Shown here one piece after another: positions 10,251-21,800 of a DNA stretch of 64,000 nt. The notes beneath the pieces were generated by a model. It was not told the origin of the DNA. It searched no databases and saw nothing but the letters and a program-made list of their open reading frames with translations. Both the position numbers and the translations under genes were made by a program. The first letter of the stretch is position 1. Each line of letters opens with the position of its first letter. Source of the stretch: Dipodascopsis uninucleata var. uninucleata (taxonomy: Eukaryota > Ascomycota > Lipomycetes > Lipomycetales > Lipomycetaceae); NCBI GenBank assembly GCA_030568195.1, contig JAJLTO010000001.1, positions 496,001 through 560,000 of the forward strand, read 5' to 3'.

Positions 10251-11491
10251 ATTGTCAAGATCTAGTTACTCGTTGATTGGGCTTTCTGATCACTCACAAA
10301 AGAATCACAATCAAAGGGCTAACGCGTTTCTTGCATAAAAAATATGTCGCTAGTTATTCAGACGAAGAGAAGAAATAAATATGAGTTATAGTTGAAAGAA
10401 CAGAATTCAATCGGAGAGACTTGAACCACTACAGGTGATGATCTTCGCGTAAGTTGCATCTCATTGCTGCACATCCTCGTCTCGTCATTGTGGAAGGAAG
10501 GCTGAGCTAGTCACAGCGGTAGCATGTAGATCAAATGCCTGTTAAGTTGTTTCAAGCCGCATGCGGATTAAATTTGTCCCAACTTTCATCTTGGTATTTC
10601 AAACCTTAAATCCAAAAATTGATTAATGATATCTATCTACTTCACGTGAATTATTTTTCAACATCTCTAGATCTAAATACTCACACTTATAATATTACAA
10701 AGTGTAACTGAAAGACAGATAAATAAGAGGATACTTATGAGGAATCATTTACAGATGCAAAAAGACTTGATAATGAATATAAAGGTGCCGTGAGTGAAAT
10801 CTATAAATAGTGAAATATGAACTAAACCAACATGACTGATTGCGACGTACAATTTTGGAAGGAAAGACATCAAACAATTCATATTAACCTGCTGTGTAAA
10901 ATGCCAAGAGCTATTATATAATATAGTAGATCATGAAATAACTAGAATGGACATTAATAGCATCTCCTTTTCAAAAGAAATACTTTCGGTCAATTTAGAT
11001 TAATATTGAAACGCGCAGTTTTACAAGTGACCAAACATACAAGGAAGACAGGACATCCAGAATTTGGGAGACGTGATTAAGAACCGTGCCAGCACCAGTA
11101 AAGTCAAAAAAGCAGACGGACGGACTCCCTCTAGACACTTTAATTCAAGTCAAAACCAAACTGAAATGGATAAGAAGAAGCACGTAACAGCTATGCTCAC
11201 ATAGATCAGTTATTCAAAAGTAGATTGCACCGATAAGTGCTAACTAGCAATAAACATTAATAGTCATAATAGGCTTAAAATAATATCAGAGAATAATTCA
11301 AAAAGAAAACAAATAGAACTGTCAAATTATCATTTTAACTATCATGATTACCTTATAAAATTCCCAACCGTCACAATTTAAACATATTTGCAAGGTATTC
11401 ATTCCTAACGACTAAACACCAAAGAAAATAATACAGCAGAACGAGAAAAGCAGAATTACAATCAAAAGAACACATTTTCATCAAAAAGCCA
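10251..11491. other. Intergenic region between PNS1 and SCH9
   Basis: This 1.24-kb AT-rich spacer contains the PNS1 promoter on its left side and the SCH9 3' region on its right. It holds a TCACGTGA palindrome at 10642-10649. A GACTTGAACC stretch near 10420 resembles the complement of a tRNA B box but has no cloverleaf around it. No coding region is visible. Confidence 0.5.
10642..10649. promoter_or_regulatory. TCACGTGA E-box palindrome upstream of PNS1
   Basis: A perfect 8-bp palindrome 392 bp upstream of the PNS1 start. It matches the Cbf1-type bHLH consensus. It is one of several copies in spacers of this window. Function is inferred from the motif alone. Confidence 0.45.
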
Positions 11492-14296
11492 CTAAATATC
11501 AATACGTTGGCCGTTGACATATTCGCTATCAGAATAGTCTTGATGATGCTCATCCTCGATACCGCTCATTTTACGTGTAAGCCTGCTCATGATGTCATCG
11601 CCATCATCCAACTCCTGACGACCACTTACAGAATTCATTCGTAGTACATCATCGGTCATATCCATGTCCATCTCACCAGCAATATGGTCATCATCTCCAT
11701 TACGCACACTATTCATTTGTACGCTAACATTACTAGTTCGACTGGTTCTGCGAGCTGGTACTAGAGTACCTGATGTATCTTGTCTTACCAGTTTACCGCC
11801 ATGATGGCCTAAGAAAAGATCTGGCTCTTCGTCCATAGATGCCTCTTGACGCTCTCTGAAGTGATCATCGATCGATGACTCATCCACAAATGTAAAACCT
11901 TGGAAGTTTGCCTGCATTGTAGGCGACAAAGGGGTTGATGCAATTAGATATCGGTTGCCCATCAGAGCACTGGTTGAAACATTAGTAAACTCAGGATCAA
12001 AATTTGAAGTGTCTGTATCAGACGTGATATGCGGTTTGAAGGGAGGCGGAACCTTCTTTTGAACCAAGAGATTCCAGTCGATATCATTGAAAAAAGGGTG
12101 CACCCTTAACTCTCGCGCATCATCTATTGCACCCAATCTGTGCTTTGGGTTACGGTTTAGTAGTCCTTTGACAAAATTCTTTCCCTCGGAGGAAAGAACA
12201 TCCTTAGGAAAACGAACTTTTCCAAAAGCAATATTTTTATACATCTGTTGTGTATCTTCAGCATAGAACGGAGACCAACCACAGCACATCTCAAAAATCA
12301 AAACACCGAGCGACCAAAAATCAACCATCTTGGTATATCCCTGATCGTCCAGAAGAACTTCTGGAGCCAAATACTCGGTGGTTCCGCAAAACGTATTCGT
12401 AGTATCATTAGAGGCAAGATTTGCCTTTGATAATCCGAAATCACAGAGTGCGATATGGCCATTCGCATCCAATAGAATATTCTCAGGTTTGAGATCGCGA
12501 TAAACAATATCATGATTGTGCAAATGTTCAAGAGCTAAAATAAGTTCGGCTATGTAAAATTTGGCTCTCTTCTCTGAAAATCTGCCCTCCTTTTGCAAAT
12601 GCCAAAATAATTCACCTCCTGACATGTAGTCAGTTACAAGATACAAATCAGTAGGTGTTTGAAAAGAGAATTTAAGGCCAACAATGAAAGGAGAATCGGT
12701 AGTTGCTGTTCGAACAAGGATGTTACGTTCACCAATGGTATGAGCTACTTCCTTCTTCTGAACAATAACCTTCTTAGATAACACCTTCATAGCATAAATT
12801 CTATCAGTATCCTTCTTTCTAACCTGATATACCTGACCAAATGTACCCTTGCCAACTAATCTGAGTATTTCAAATTCCTCAGGTCCATAGTGACGTTTAC
12901 TCACAGCTTCATACATCATTTGAAGACGTACTTCGCCGGTGACTATCTCACCATCTACACGCGGTTGTAGTTTATACCATCCATCAAAGATCTTTTGATG
13001 TCTAAGCTCAGGATTGATACGAACGTGACCCAAGAATGCATCATTCGCATGCTGATCATAAATGCTAACATCTATTTCGGAATTCTGGCCCACCACGTCA
13101 AAAACTGCTTCATGCTTCCAGCTCGGATTTGTGCCCATATTATCCATCCGTTTCGACATATCAAGTAAATTTGTAGTTGAACTCTGTCTACTACGGGAAG
13201 GGATTGCAATGCCGCTTAGTGAGGTTCCGGAGTCACTGCTAGTGATAGCAAGCTTGTTTTCAAGTGCGCTAATTCTACCACTAGAATTCCCAGAACCAAC
13301 GTTAGGACCATGAGTTATGAATTCATTCGATTCGAAAGTACACACGACATAAGGACAAGGATTTCTACTAATTACTCGCAAATTTCGAGCCTCTGTGATT
13401 TTAACGATCAGTTTTCCTTTTGGAGAACTGATAGGAGCAGTTGTAACTGCATCAGTCACTATAGCATCATTCGAATAGAGCTGCGCATTAATAGAACTTG
13501 CAGCACTATTCGTATTCGGATTTGAAGTTGAGGAAGATGATGATGGAGGTGAGGACGATTCGGCAACGCCACCAGCTATCAAATTTTGCGCCGATGGGTC
13601 CACATGACTATGCTCTTCAGTAAACTGATGCTGGAGGGAGGGATATCTTCTATCAACAAAGTCAGGTCTCGGGGTGGTAATTCCACTGCGCAAGTCTTCA
13701 TCCCCATTACTAGTAACTGTGGAATTCGATAATGTAGAACTCATCGTGTTGGAAGAGGCTCGGTTCGCCTCATGCTCACTTGCATACATAGGCTGCTTAG
13801 TAGCAGAATCTATCGTAGACTGTAGGGAATGCTGTTCTGCAAGAATACCATTAACCGCTGAATTTTTTGAAACAGCATGATTTTGACTTGTTCCTGAAGC
13901 AGCTTTGGTAACATGAGATCGACCTCCAAAAAATGAAAATTTTGATAGTGATCGCTCCGGCTTTGCGTCTTTTTCCTGGTCTGCAGAACCCTGTGCTTCG
14001 TTCTGGGACCAGTTCTCTTTATACATCCCCGATAAGACACCATCCAGTGATCGCATTCCTTCTTCTGGCATACTATTCGTCTGCTGCTCTGTAGCATCTG
14101 AATTTGTAGTACCACCCCGGTTACCATTGACATTATTGCAGCCTGTAGCTACATTTATATCTCCATTTCCGTCTCCATCTGCATCAGACTTGGCGGGTCG
14201 CGCAGGACCTGACGATGCTAGGCCCGACCCAGTCGTCGAATGCGATGATGAGTGAAATGGCGAGAAGTGAAACAGCGACTTTGCAAAATCTGCCAT
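11492..14296 (-). CDS. SCH9: AGC-family kinase Sch9 (S6K/Akt-like TORC1 effector)
   Basis: Sch9 is the main TORC1 substrate kinase in yeasts and promotes ribosome biogenesis and growth. The single exon encodes 934 aa (S. cerevisiae 824). A Ser/Asn-rich N-terminal region (~1-285) leads to a C2 domain (~290-460, GKLIVKITEARNLR). The kinase domain (~470-735) has the glycine loop GKGTFGQV, catalytic YRDLKPEN near 597, DFG, and the activation loop TFCGTTEYLAPE near 635, the PDK1-type site. The AGC tail has a turn motif, STPLSPT, near 790 and the hydrophobic motif FQGFTFVD near 800, both expected TORC1-site regions. An unusual ~130-residue extension, rich in Asp and Ser, follows the hydrophobic motif. 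The start ATG at 14296 lies 1 nt after an upstream ATG-AAA-TAA mini-ORF. The identity is firm. Confidence 0.95.
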   Translation of the reverse strand: MADFAKSLFHFSPFHSSSHSTTGSGLASSGPARPAKSDADGDGNGDINVATGCNNVNGNRGGTTNSDATEQQTNSMPEEGMRSLDGVLSGMYKENWSQNEAQGSADQEKDAKPERSLSKFSFFGGRSHVTKAASGTSQNHAVSKNSAVNGILAEQHSLQSTIDSATKQPMYASEHEANRASSNTMSSTLSNSTVTSNGDEDLRSGITTPRPDFVDRRYPSLQHQFTEEHSHVDPSAQNLIAGGVAESSSPPSSSSSTSNPNTNSAASSINAQLYSNDAIVTDAVTTAPISSPKGKLIVKITEARNLRVISRNPCPYVVCTFESNEFITHGPNVGSGNSSGRISALENKLAITSSDSGTSLSGIAIPSRSRQSSTTNLLDMSKRMDNMGTNPSWKHEAVFDVVGQNSEIDVSIYDQHANDAFLGHVRINPELRHQKIFDGWYKLQPRVDGEIVTGEVRLQMMYEAVSKRHYGPEEFEILRLVGKGTFGQVYQVRKKDTDRIYAMKVLSKKVIVQKKEVAHTIGERNILVRTATTDSPFIVGLKFSFQTPTDLYLVTDYMSGGELFWHLQKEGRFSEKRAKFYIAELILALEHLHNHDIVYRDLKPENILLDANGHIALCDFGLSKANLASNDTTNTFCGTTEYLAPEVLLDDQGYTKMVDFWSLGVLIFEMCCGWSPFYAEDTQQMYKNIAFGKVRFPKDVLSSEGKNFVKGLLNRNPKHRLGAIDDARELRVHPFFNDIDWNLLVQKKVPPPFKPHITSDTDTSNFDPEFTNVSTSALMGNRYLIASTPLSPTMQANFQGFTFVDESSIDDHFRERQEASMDEEPDLFLGHHGGKLVRQDTSGTLVPARRTSRTSNVSVQMNSVRNGDDDHIAGEMDMDMTDDVLRMNSVSGRQELDDGDDIMSRLTRKMSGIEDEHHQDYSDSEYVNGQRIDI

Positions 14297-15162
14297 CTTA
14301 TTTCATATCCTTGCGATGAAGAACGCGCTCTGCGCAGTTGAAGGCGCACTTAAACGACGCCACGGTCGCGACGATGCTCACAGTTTTGTTTAAGCCAGCG
14401 CTATAAGCTGCCTGAATATGAAGATTAAGTTGATTTGAGGTTCTCCTGAATCCCTCTGCGCCTGCTGCTCCTCTGCAAACCGCTGTAATCAGGTTCTTTT
14501 GGTCGCAGTCTTTGTCCACCTCCCTGGACTCTGGTCTTTTTCTTTCTAGGCAAGAGAGGCGTCCCAAACCTCTTTTAGGTCGCCGACTATCAGTGCAGGA
14601 CACATTCCCCAACCCTCATGTACTACTTGCCTTTGCGTTAGCCCTTATTGGATAGTTTGATTAGTCACGTGAGATATGCCAAATAATATATCCGGGTAAC
14701 TCTTCTTGTTATGGCATATTGAATTGACAGCAGAGCGCACGAGTAATGTAAAAGGCCCGATTTTGCAGTGTTTCGGCAGGAGTAGAAGATTTTGGTTGCT
14801 AGTAAATAGTATAATATTTCACGGTCAATAACACTATTACAGCAGGCCTGGAAAGAGCGGCCGTATATAAATTCGTTAATGATATATACGTATACAAAGC
14901 ACTGCAGATATAACGTTGTGATTTTTTGCTGCAACTACTGGGAAAGTAATTAGCAAGAAACTTTTTAGGTACAGGTAATACGGAGGATTCTTTTGCTGCG
15001 CGCAAAGCAAATCGAGAAAGAAGTGGTTTAGTAGCGAACAGAAGAGACGCAGTTGCACACACATATTTCAAGCAGTTGCGATTCGAAAACCGATTAATAG
15101 ATAGTTGTAGAACTCTAGATCATAATTCAAAGATATAGAGTAATAAGGAAAGGAGGTAAAGA
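14297..15162. promoter_or_regulatory. Divergent SCH9 / HNT2 promoter region with upstream ORFs
   Basis: This 866-bp region separates SCH9 (-) from HNT2 (+). On the SCH9 side, reading on the minus strand, ATG codons at 14619 and 14605 open uORFs of 9 and 19 codons, and an ATG-AAA-TAA mini-ORF ends at 14298. A TCACGTGA palindrome lies at 14665-14672. The open frames on the minus strand at 14665-15071 are AT-rich and look like chance. Confidence 0.5.
14665..14672. promoter_or_regulatory. TCACGTGA E-box palindrome between SCH9 and HNT2
   Basis: A perfect palindrome 369 bp upstream of the SCH9 start and 491 bp upstream of HNT2. It matches the Cbf1-type consensus. Binding is inferred only. Confidence 0.45.
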
Positions 15163-16256
15163 ATGACGATATATTTTGGTCCTTTCGTGGTGACACGTCA
15201 AGTGTTCTATGTAAGTAAACCAGGGCAGCTTTCAGTTAAATTCGATTTCTGAGATTGAAGTACTGGCTGCGCAACCGACTAGAAAGTGCCAGAACAGCTA
15301 ATAACTAACGGCAGTATAATTATATAACTGTAGAAATCCAAGCACTCGTTTGCACTGGTAAATTTGAAGCCTTTGCTTCCTGGTCATGTATGTTTTTAAC
15401 TGTTCTTCGGGAAGGCGAGACTTCAAGGCAGGCTGGTGTAGGAAGAAGCAATTACTTGTACAGCGCTTACTTGAAGATATTATTTGTCTTGCAGGTCCTT
15501 GTGTGTCCATTTAGAGTTGTGCCTAGAATTCGTGATCTCACTGCTGAAGAGGTAGGTACATAATTTAATTGGAATTTCATTACTCGGCCATACAGCTCTC
15601 GCTAATGGAAGTGGAAGGCTCGAGAAATAAAAGAAATTAGAATGTTATGATAATATGGAGCTTAGAGAAGTGGAGATTAGGAAAGAGGAGAAGGCTAAGC
15701 TAAATTACTGTGATCTGATTGTCCTCTTTCATATTAGATGGCGGATTTGTTTGTGACAGTTCAAAAAGTGTCGAAAGTCATTGAAGATGTTTATCAAGGA
15801 CAGTCGCTAAATATCGCGGTTCAGGACGGTCCTCTAGCGGGGCAGTCTGTTCCTCATGTACGTACAATGACTTATTTGGATTAATTTTTTTACGAAATGG
15901 ATTCCGCTCTTCCATAGGAGGACAGTAAATACTCGATTTTCTGATATGGAATCTGGTATCTTCTTATAAGATATGATTGCTAGTACGTCGATCGAAGCTA
16001 ATCTAATACGGATTAGGTCCACTGCCATATCATACCTAGGAAGCTCAACGATCTCCCTGATGTCGATGATGTCTATAAACTTCTTAACTCTAAAGATGCA
16101 GATATTGAGCTGTCATTTGAGCAACTTAAGGCACGAAATAGAGCAATGATCTCGCCCGATGTTCCAGATTCTGAACGACAACCTAGATCCGAAGAGGAAA
16201 TGTGGACTGAGGCTACTTTTCTCGCATCTCAATTCACAACTAGCGGGAAGCTATGA
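15163..16256 (+). CDS. HNT2: FHIT-type dinucleoside triphosphate hydrolase (HIT family)
   Basis: The enzyme cleaves Ap3A and related dinucleoside polyphosphates to AMP plus nucleotide. Five exons fit in phase 0 throughout: 15163-15210, 15334-15387, 15495-15551, 15738-15857 and 16017-16256, giving 172 aa. The N-terminus, MTIYFGPFVVTRQVFY, is followed by KSKHSFALVNLKPLLPGH and VLVCPFRVVPR. SLNIAVQDGPLAGQSVPH leads into the histidine triad HVHCHIIPR, split by the last intron between exon 4 and exon 5. Donors are GTAAGT, GTATGT, GTAGGT and GTACGT; intron 1 has an ATAACTAAC branch region. With 48-, 54- and 57-nt exons it is easily missed by ORF calling. Identity is firm. Confidence 0.95.
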
Positions 16257-17340
16257 TATACCATTTCATACCTCGTTAACTCGCACATCGTATCGTGAAC
16301 TCTTCTGCCCTGTTATGCTACAAAACTGAGGCGTGGATGTAATCTAAGAGCTAGTGTATTGGTATTGTTCGGTAACTTCGAAAGTGCCTAATTATGTGGC
16401 ACGTGATATAATGAACTCCGGAGCTGACGATGAGAGTAGGCGATGCTTGTGACAACAAATAGAGAAAGTTAGTTTTTAAAGATATACTTTAAAATACAAC
16501 AAGTAGAAATATTAGAGATGTTTAGAATACGGCTCAATGGGGCGGTACAGGTGGTCTACGAATAGAGATCCGAGCAAGTTATGTGTTGTGGTGCATAGAA
16601 AGTCGTCATTAGTTAAGAGCAGACAAGGAGACAAGTAACATTGGCAGTCTGCGGCGTCCCATTCTTATGATTAGATAGTGTTGCAGATTGTTGCTACGAT
16701 GTATTATTAGTTATTCCTCAGCATTAGTCAAAGCAGCAATCTTTTTGTTGTTGTTGGTACTTGAGGATCTATCATTTCAACCATCTCATATTTCGGATAA
16801 TTATGATAAATATTTTAGTAAGTAGTTTAATACGTACTCACATCATTCAACGACATTTTAGAGGATACATCAGAGATTCAATAAAAGTTCTGTGACAGTT
16901 GACCAACTGATATTTTCTCCTAGTCTACATAATTTCATATTCTGCAAACTAAGTCGCTTGTTTTTATTTAGTTGAAATGGAACAGATGGTAAAATTTATA
17001 TAAAATACACCTAAATGATATTGAACTGATCATAATATTACATATTACTTTAGAAAGAAACACGCCGTCAACGTAAACCTCTATATGGTGTTTTTTAACC
17101 AAAATAGAACAGAAATTTGCTTTTCTTATAAGAAAAAAATTACTATGCAAAATAGAGAATAAGTCATAATTCATATTGCTCACATCGCAAATGCTTCTAG
17201 AAATTTATGAATGTTACTTGTTAAGAATAACAAGTAGAAAAAACGCAGAACTCCTCATCCTTGAACCAACGAACCAAATATTTAAATATTAAGAAGAAAA
17301 ATCGGAAATCACCAACATTACACTTTGTAGCACCAAGCAT
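16257..17340. other. Convergent intergenic region HNT2 / ferric reductase
   Basis: About 1.1 kb of AT-rich sequence lies between two 3' ends. It contains a CACGTGA element at 16400-16406. Short open frames here, such as 16968-17183 on the minus strand, are Phe/Ile-rich and unconvincing. I see no gene. Confidence 0.5.
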
Positions 17341-18864
17341 TTACCAACCAAAGTTCTCGGAGTAAAATGATACATCATGTCCATCCCACAACATTTCAGA
17401 AGAGGCATTCCTAGAGTCACGAACAAGTGGTGCTGGCCCACAGACTGCAACAGCAACCTTTGCGCCTTGACCAGCAGCAAGAATAGCATCCTTAACGTAC
17501 TTCTTAATATCTGGTCGACCCTTCTCAGAGGTGACCCAAATCTTGAAGTCAACATTATAATTCTCTTTGAGATCAACCCACGAAGTGAAATCACGGGAAG
17601 GTACCACCCATAGAAAATCAACTTCTGGGTTACTTCCTGCGTAATGCCCGGTTTCACTGGCAATCTCAATAGCTTCTGGATAGGCATAAGAAATACCTGC
17701 ACCACCAGCAAGAAGAATAACACGATCACATCCTTCAAAAGTTGGCGGAGAGCCATATGGTCCATGAAAAGTAACCTTATGTTCCTCGCTCTCAGAGGTA
17801 AAAAGAGCCTGGGAGAAACCCTTGCGTGCACGAATGATCAAATCAAGACTATTGGGATTTGGAACAGATGCAATGGTGAATGGATGAGCCTGCTGTCTGG
17901 CAAGGGCACTGATAGTAACATAAACGTACTGGCCAGCCTTCCAGTGGATCTCACGCATTGTAGAGTTGACATTAAGAGACAATCTAACTGTGTTACCAGA
18001 GAGAATAGTAGTAGAAGCACTGACGTGAGTAGCCTGCCTGAATCGAGTAATTCTATCCCAAACAAAGATAACTGCAGATGCAATAACATATGGACGAACA
18101 CGCTCGAAATGAAAGTAGAGAAGTGGAAGAATAGCAACCACCAAATAAACATGAAGGAACAGGAAAAGTTCATATGTTCGCTGTCTGAGAGGTGCAATCG
18201 AAGAAATCAAAATAATCACGAAAGCAATAGTTGCTAAAAGCGCAACAAAGATTGTAGTAACATGCACCATAACCGAAATTGGGCAAGCAGTAGAATAAGC
18301 AACAACGTGACCAACAGCAGCAATACAAACAACACGACCACAGTGTCTATGCAAGATGTTATAACCCTCATGAGACCAGCCAGTGAACTGAACAAGAAGT
18401 CCAGTTTTAGCACCAAGCAAGAATAACAGTGGCATGTTAATGACGGCAATAAAGCCAAGACGATCTCCAAAAATCGTTTGATGACGAGTAGAACCATGAT
18501 AAAACAAGTAGAACAAGTTAAGACCAAGGTATCCCGCGATAACTAGCATAGTACCATATGACTCAGAGTAACGACCCTTTGGCTGGTACAAAAGAACGGA
18601 TCGAACACGTCTGTAGTACAGAGTGAATTTGTTTGGTCCCCGGTAAGCAACATTTGATCCCAGCAGTGGCTGCTTCTCGCCCTGAGTCTTCTTGTGAAAG
18701 TGCTGCTTATAAAAGTATGAAGCAGTGCACAGAAGGAAGATGAACAAGATTACCAGATTGTATGAAGGAGCAAATTTTCTGCTAAATCCAGTACCTTCCT
18801 TAATGAAAGGACCATCTCGATTAGGAGAGAGTGCAGTTGGAATCTTAGGAATAAAGAAACCCAT
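17341..18864 (-). CDS. Ferric-chelate reductase-like transmembrane flavocytochrome
   Basis: A heme-b flavocytochrome of the FRE/NOX superfamily, passing electrons from NADPH through FAD and two hemes across a membrane to Fe(III) or Cu(II). The single exon, starting at the ATG at 18864 (MGFFIPK), encodes 507 aa, shorter than most Fre proteins (~700) and without an obvious large extracellular N-terminal domain. Membrane segments begin near residue 30. Candidate heme histidines lie in GWSHEGYNILHRHCGR and GHVVAYS, and in LFLHVYLV further on. The FAD motif is HPFTIASVP, the NADPH motif GGAGISYAYP, and the C-terminus has VCGPAPLVRDSR. It ends SENFGW, as many family members end in aromatic residues. 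Substrate and membrane (plasma or vacuolar) cannot be set from sequence. Confidence 0.85.
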   Translation of the reverse strand: MGFFIPKIPTALSPNRDGPFIKEGTGFSRKFAPSYNLVILFIFLLCTASYFYKQHFHKKTQGEKQPLLGSNVAYRGPNKFTLYYRRVRSVLLYQPKGRYSESYGTMLVIAGYLGLNLFYLFYHGSTRHQTIFGDRLGFIAVINMPLLFLLGAKTGLLVQFTGWSHEGYNILHRHCGRVVCIAAVGHVVAYSTACPISVMVHVTTIFVALLATIAFVIILISSIAPLRQRTYELFLFLHVYLVVAILPLLYFHFERVRPYVIASAVIFVWDRITRFRQATHVSASTTILSGNTVRLSLNVNSTMREIHWKAGQYVYVTISALARQQAHPFTIASVPNPNSLDLIIRARKGFSQALFTSESEEHKVTFHGPYGSPPTFEGCDRVILLAGGAGISYAYPEAIEIASETGHYAGSNPEVDFLWVVPSRDFTSWVDLKENYNVDFKIWVTSEKGRPDIKKYVKDAILAAGQGAKVAVAVCGPAPLVRDSRNASSEMLWDGHDVSFYSENFGW

Positions 18865-21800
18865 TATCACTATCTATAAATCTATTATGAATATAAAACA
18901 ATTAAAATCAGATAGTAATAACTAACTGTCGTCTACCGCGAGAATGAAGTATGCTTCTTGAGATCCATGATACCAGGACAAATGGCTCTCATATATAGTT
19001 CTAGTCATGAATAGATTTAAAATCATTGAGGGTCACCGCCAGGACGAGAGCATCGCACATTTTGAATCTCATGTTAGAATGGCATGTATACTTCGATATT
19101 CCATTGTAAAATGCGTACTCTGCTTACAAAAGTTATTTAAGTTTTTGCACTAGTAGTGTCTTCTCTGTTCTGTAAGCAACTCGGTCCTGCAATACCTGCC
19201 CTTCCTACTTCTCTATCTACCGTAGATTGTTAGTAAACTATGGCTAGGATTGCCACATATGTGACGCCTAGCCCCCCGATATTTGACTGTGTCTGATAAA
19301 TTTCTGCGTCGAATTTGGTCCACCGAAACACCTCCACGACTTTAGAAATAGAGTTTTAAATGACTAAACTTTGAGCTTGTACGTTTGTGGCTAGTATTTA
19401 TTATTAATGTACAATAGCTTGCTTTGGCATTACTCAGCCTGTTCCAAGCTCACGAGACCACTAACCGTATAACAGAGGGAGATCCTTTAGATCAAGATAA
19501 GCCTGACAAGTGCGAACTAGCTGACAAGGTCCGGACCAGAAGATGATGAATAATGTGTAGGAGAAAATCGGACCATCATCATAAACCTATAGCATATATA
19601 GCTTAGCTCATCCTTAGCCTCTACGCTTATGAACATATTTCTGGAGATATCAATAACTTGCCACGCAGATAGCGATCTTTCATGGACATGTCTCTCTCCA
19701 TGTTTACAACGGAAGTTCAATAACACTGAGCGCATTTTATACACAATACTGTTATCCGCTGCATCACGAGCGATGCATATTTGTCAAAGAGGTAATAGGT
19801 TTAATTTCGACTGCAAGCTACTGGTTCGCCTAACAAAGCACATATCTACAATGAATCGGGTTATAATTTCGCCGAATTCTTCCCTCTGGCGTCACGATAA
19901 TGATATGCTGAAGAGTCTCAATCGTGCAGATGCCTCAAAATAATGCCATTGTAAATAAATCTGTGCCTGTTAAATGCCGCTGTGTAGCTTGTGCATATAG
20001 ATTTAAGTTAGCAGAATTTTAAGATAGTCACCCCATTATCAGTAAACTATAGAGATGGAGAGATGAGTCTGCTAAAGCTCTGTCTGAAGTGGCGAAGTGG
20101 CTATACATGGTTCTAGAGCTCTTAGACTAGCCACGCTGAGGCACACTAATGTACTGTTTAGAAATCGAAAATGATAGTGACGTTTCGCTAGTGCATGGCA
20201 ACTAAAAGTTAGACGGCTTTTTTAGAGGGTAAATTTCGGTGACTCGTCATGTATATAGAATAAAGAGCCAGAGGACATTCGACAATAGAACTCTGTAGAT
20301 ATCACCTTCTTTCGTATCATGATTTACGCTGTAGTATGACGAATAGACTAGTATAGTATCAGGATACACTATAGAGCTAGCTAATCAGGATACGTGAATT
20401 GTCTGTCAGTGCTTTCTATTTATTCAATGACCAGAGGATACTAATACTGAGCATAGAGCTATCGGCAATGAAAATTGGGTCACAATATAGCCAATGTGTC
20501 CTGCTTTTATTTATTTTTTTCTTTTAAAATTTAAGCCTATGATAGATATTTATGAATCTAGATAGAAGTAGTACCTGCAGGCGGGGGAATAACGCTAGCT
20601 ATAGAATTCTAATTATTAGTGATCTAAGATCAGTGCTCTTTTAATGATGAATCTCGACTACCTTGCAATATCAACGACATATCTAATATATTACTACAAG
20701 AATGCGCTAATAAACTTCATTTTTTGTTGTTTAATCCCTACTTATGTTAGGTAAACTTGCAGAAGCTATATCAATCACGATATTATGATATATCTTCACA
20801 TTCTAGACTCCCGATACCGATTCAATATGCAAGATCTTTATCCGATCTATAAAAGGAACATAAACAGCATGTTCAGACTACATAACCTCCGATAACACAT
20901 AGATGGGCATATATATGTGCTCACATTCTCCTAAATGTCGAATAGATGATATGAGTGATTATTGGCTATCGGAAGCTTGGCTACATTGCTCTTTATCATT
21001 ATCGTTCTTAGGGCCATTCTTCCAAGAAATTCATGGGACAAGAATGCTAATGGATATTTATTTTCCATATGTAGCCTTCGCAAGTAGAATGGTCTATTTT
21101 TGTACGCTTTTTGTAGAATCATTGACTATTAATAGGGTGTTTCACAATTACTGATATTTTTTATCTTGGAGATATATTTTGATTTCTAGTATATGTTTAT
21201 CAGATGAGACTAAGACAACGCGGTCAATCAGATTTCATATAATATATCAAAATCACAAACCCTTCATAGTTTACATCACGTATTCAGTCTCCTAAAAGGA
21301 CACTGCGCCAAAATTTGATCTCTTCGAATAATAATATCCTATTTTAATAATAATAGTAGTTTCCAAGAAGCAGGCAATTTCCAGATAAATCGAATCAGGA
21401 CCGCTACAATAGAGTTATTGATCGTTAGTAGAATGAAAACTTATTTTATTGTTTATAATTGCGCTGGCCCAAAGTTTCCTTAGACTGACTTTCAGATGTC
21501 CCTACAGTCGCGATAGATCACGCTTGCATTAGTTGCATCAAATTAGCAGAAAACGACTTTAAACAAAAGTTTGGATTATATATGGACTACAAAAAGTAAT
21601 CAACTATTCTCTTTCACTCACACTTTGTAAACGCGATTTCTCAGAACTAGAATAGCGAAGACAGGGAAGAACAGAAGTGAACAATGCTTCATACACTTAA
21701 GCGGAATTCCAAAGCGGACCGAAAATACAGACCATGAAGCAGCTCTATTCTTCACTATGCTTAAATCACAAGAACAAAATAATCTGGTTGTGTTTCCTCT

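Noticed and set aside
10405-10480. tRNA-like B box on the minus strand (complement of GACTTGAACC)
   Set aside because: No A box at the right distance, and the T-arm stem does not pair.
14298-14612. 104-codon open frame abutting SCH9 on the minus strand
   Set aside because: It begins at TTG; its only ATG is two codons from the stop. Treated as leader sequence with short uORFs, not a gene.
14665-15071. Overlapping minus-strand ORFs of 60-90 codons
   Set aside because: AT-rich, mutually overlapping, in a promoter region, with no motif recognised.
15630-15725. Box C/D snoRNA in HNT2 intron 3 (ATGATAA ... CTGA)
   Set aside because: The C box is imperfect and no terminal stem forms around the boxes.
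19535-19640. C box ATGATGA in the 3.7-kb spacer
   Set aside because: No D box follows within the normal distance on that strand.
19629-19943. 104-codon + strand ORF
   Set aside because: Composition looks random, with no domain, and it is isolated in a spacer. Kept only as part of the gene-poor region.
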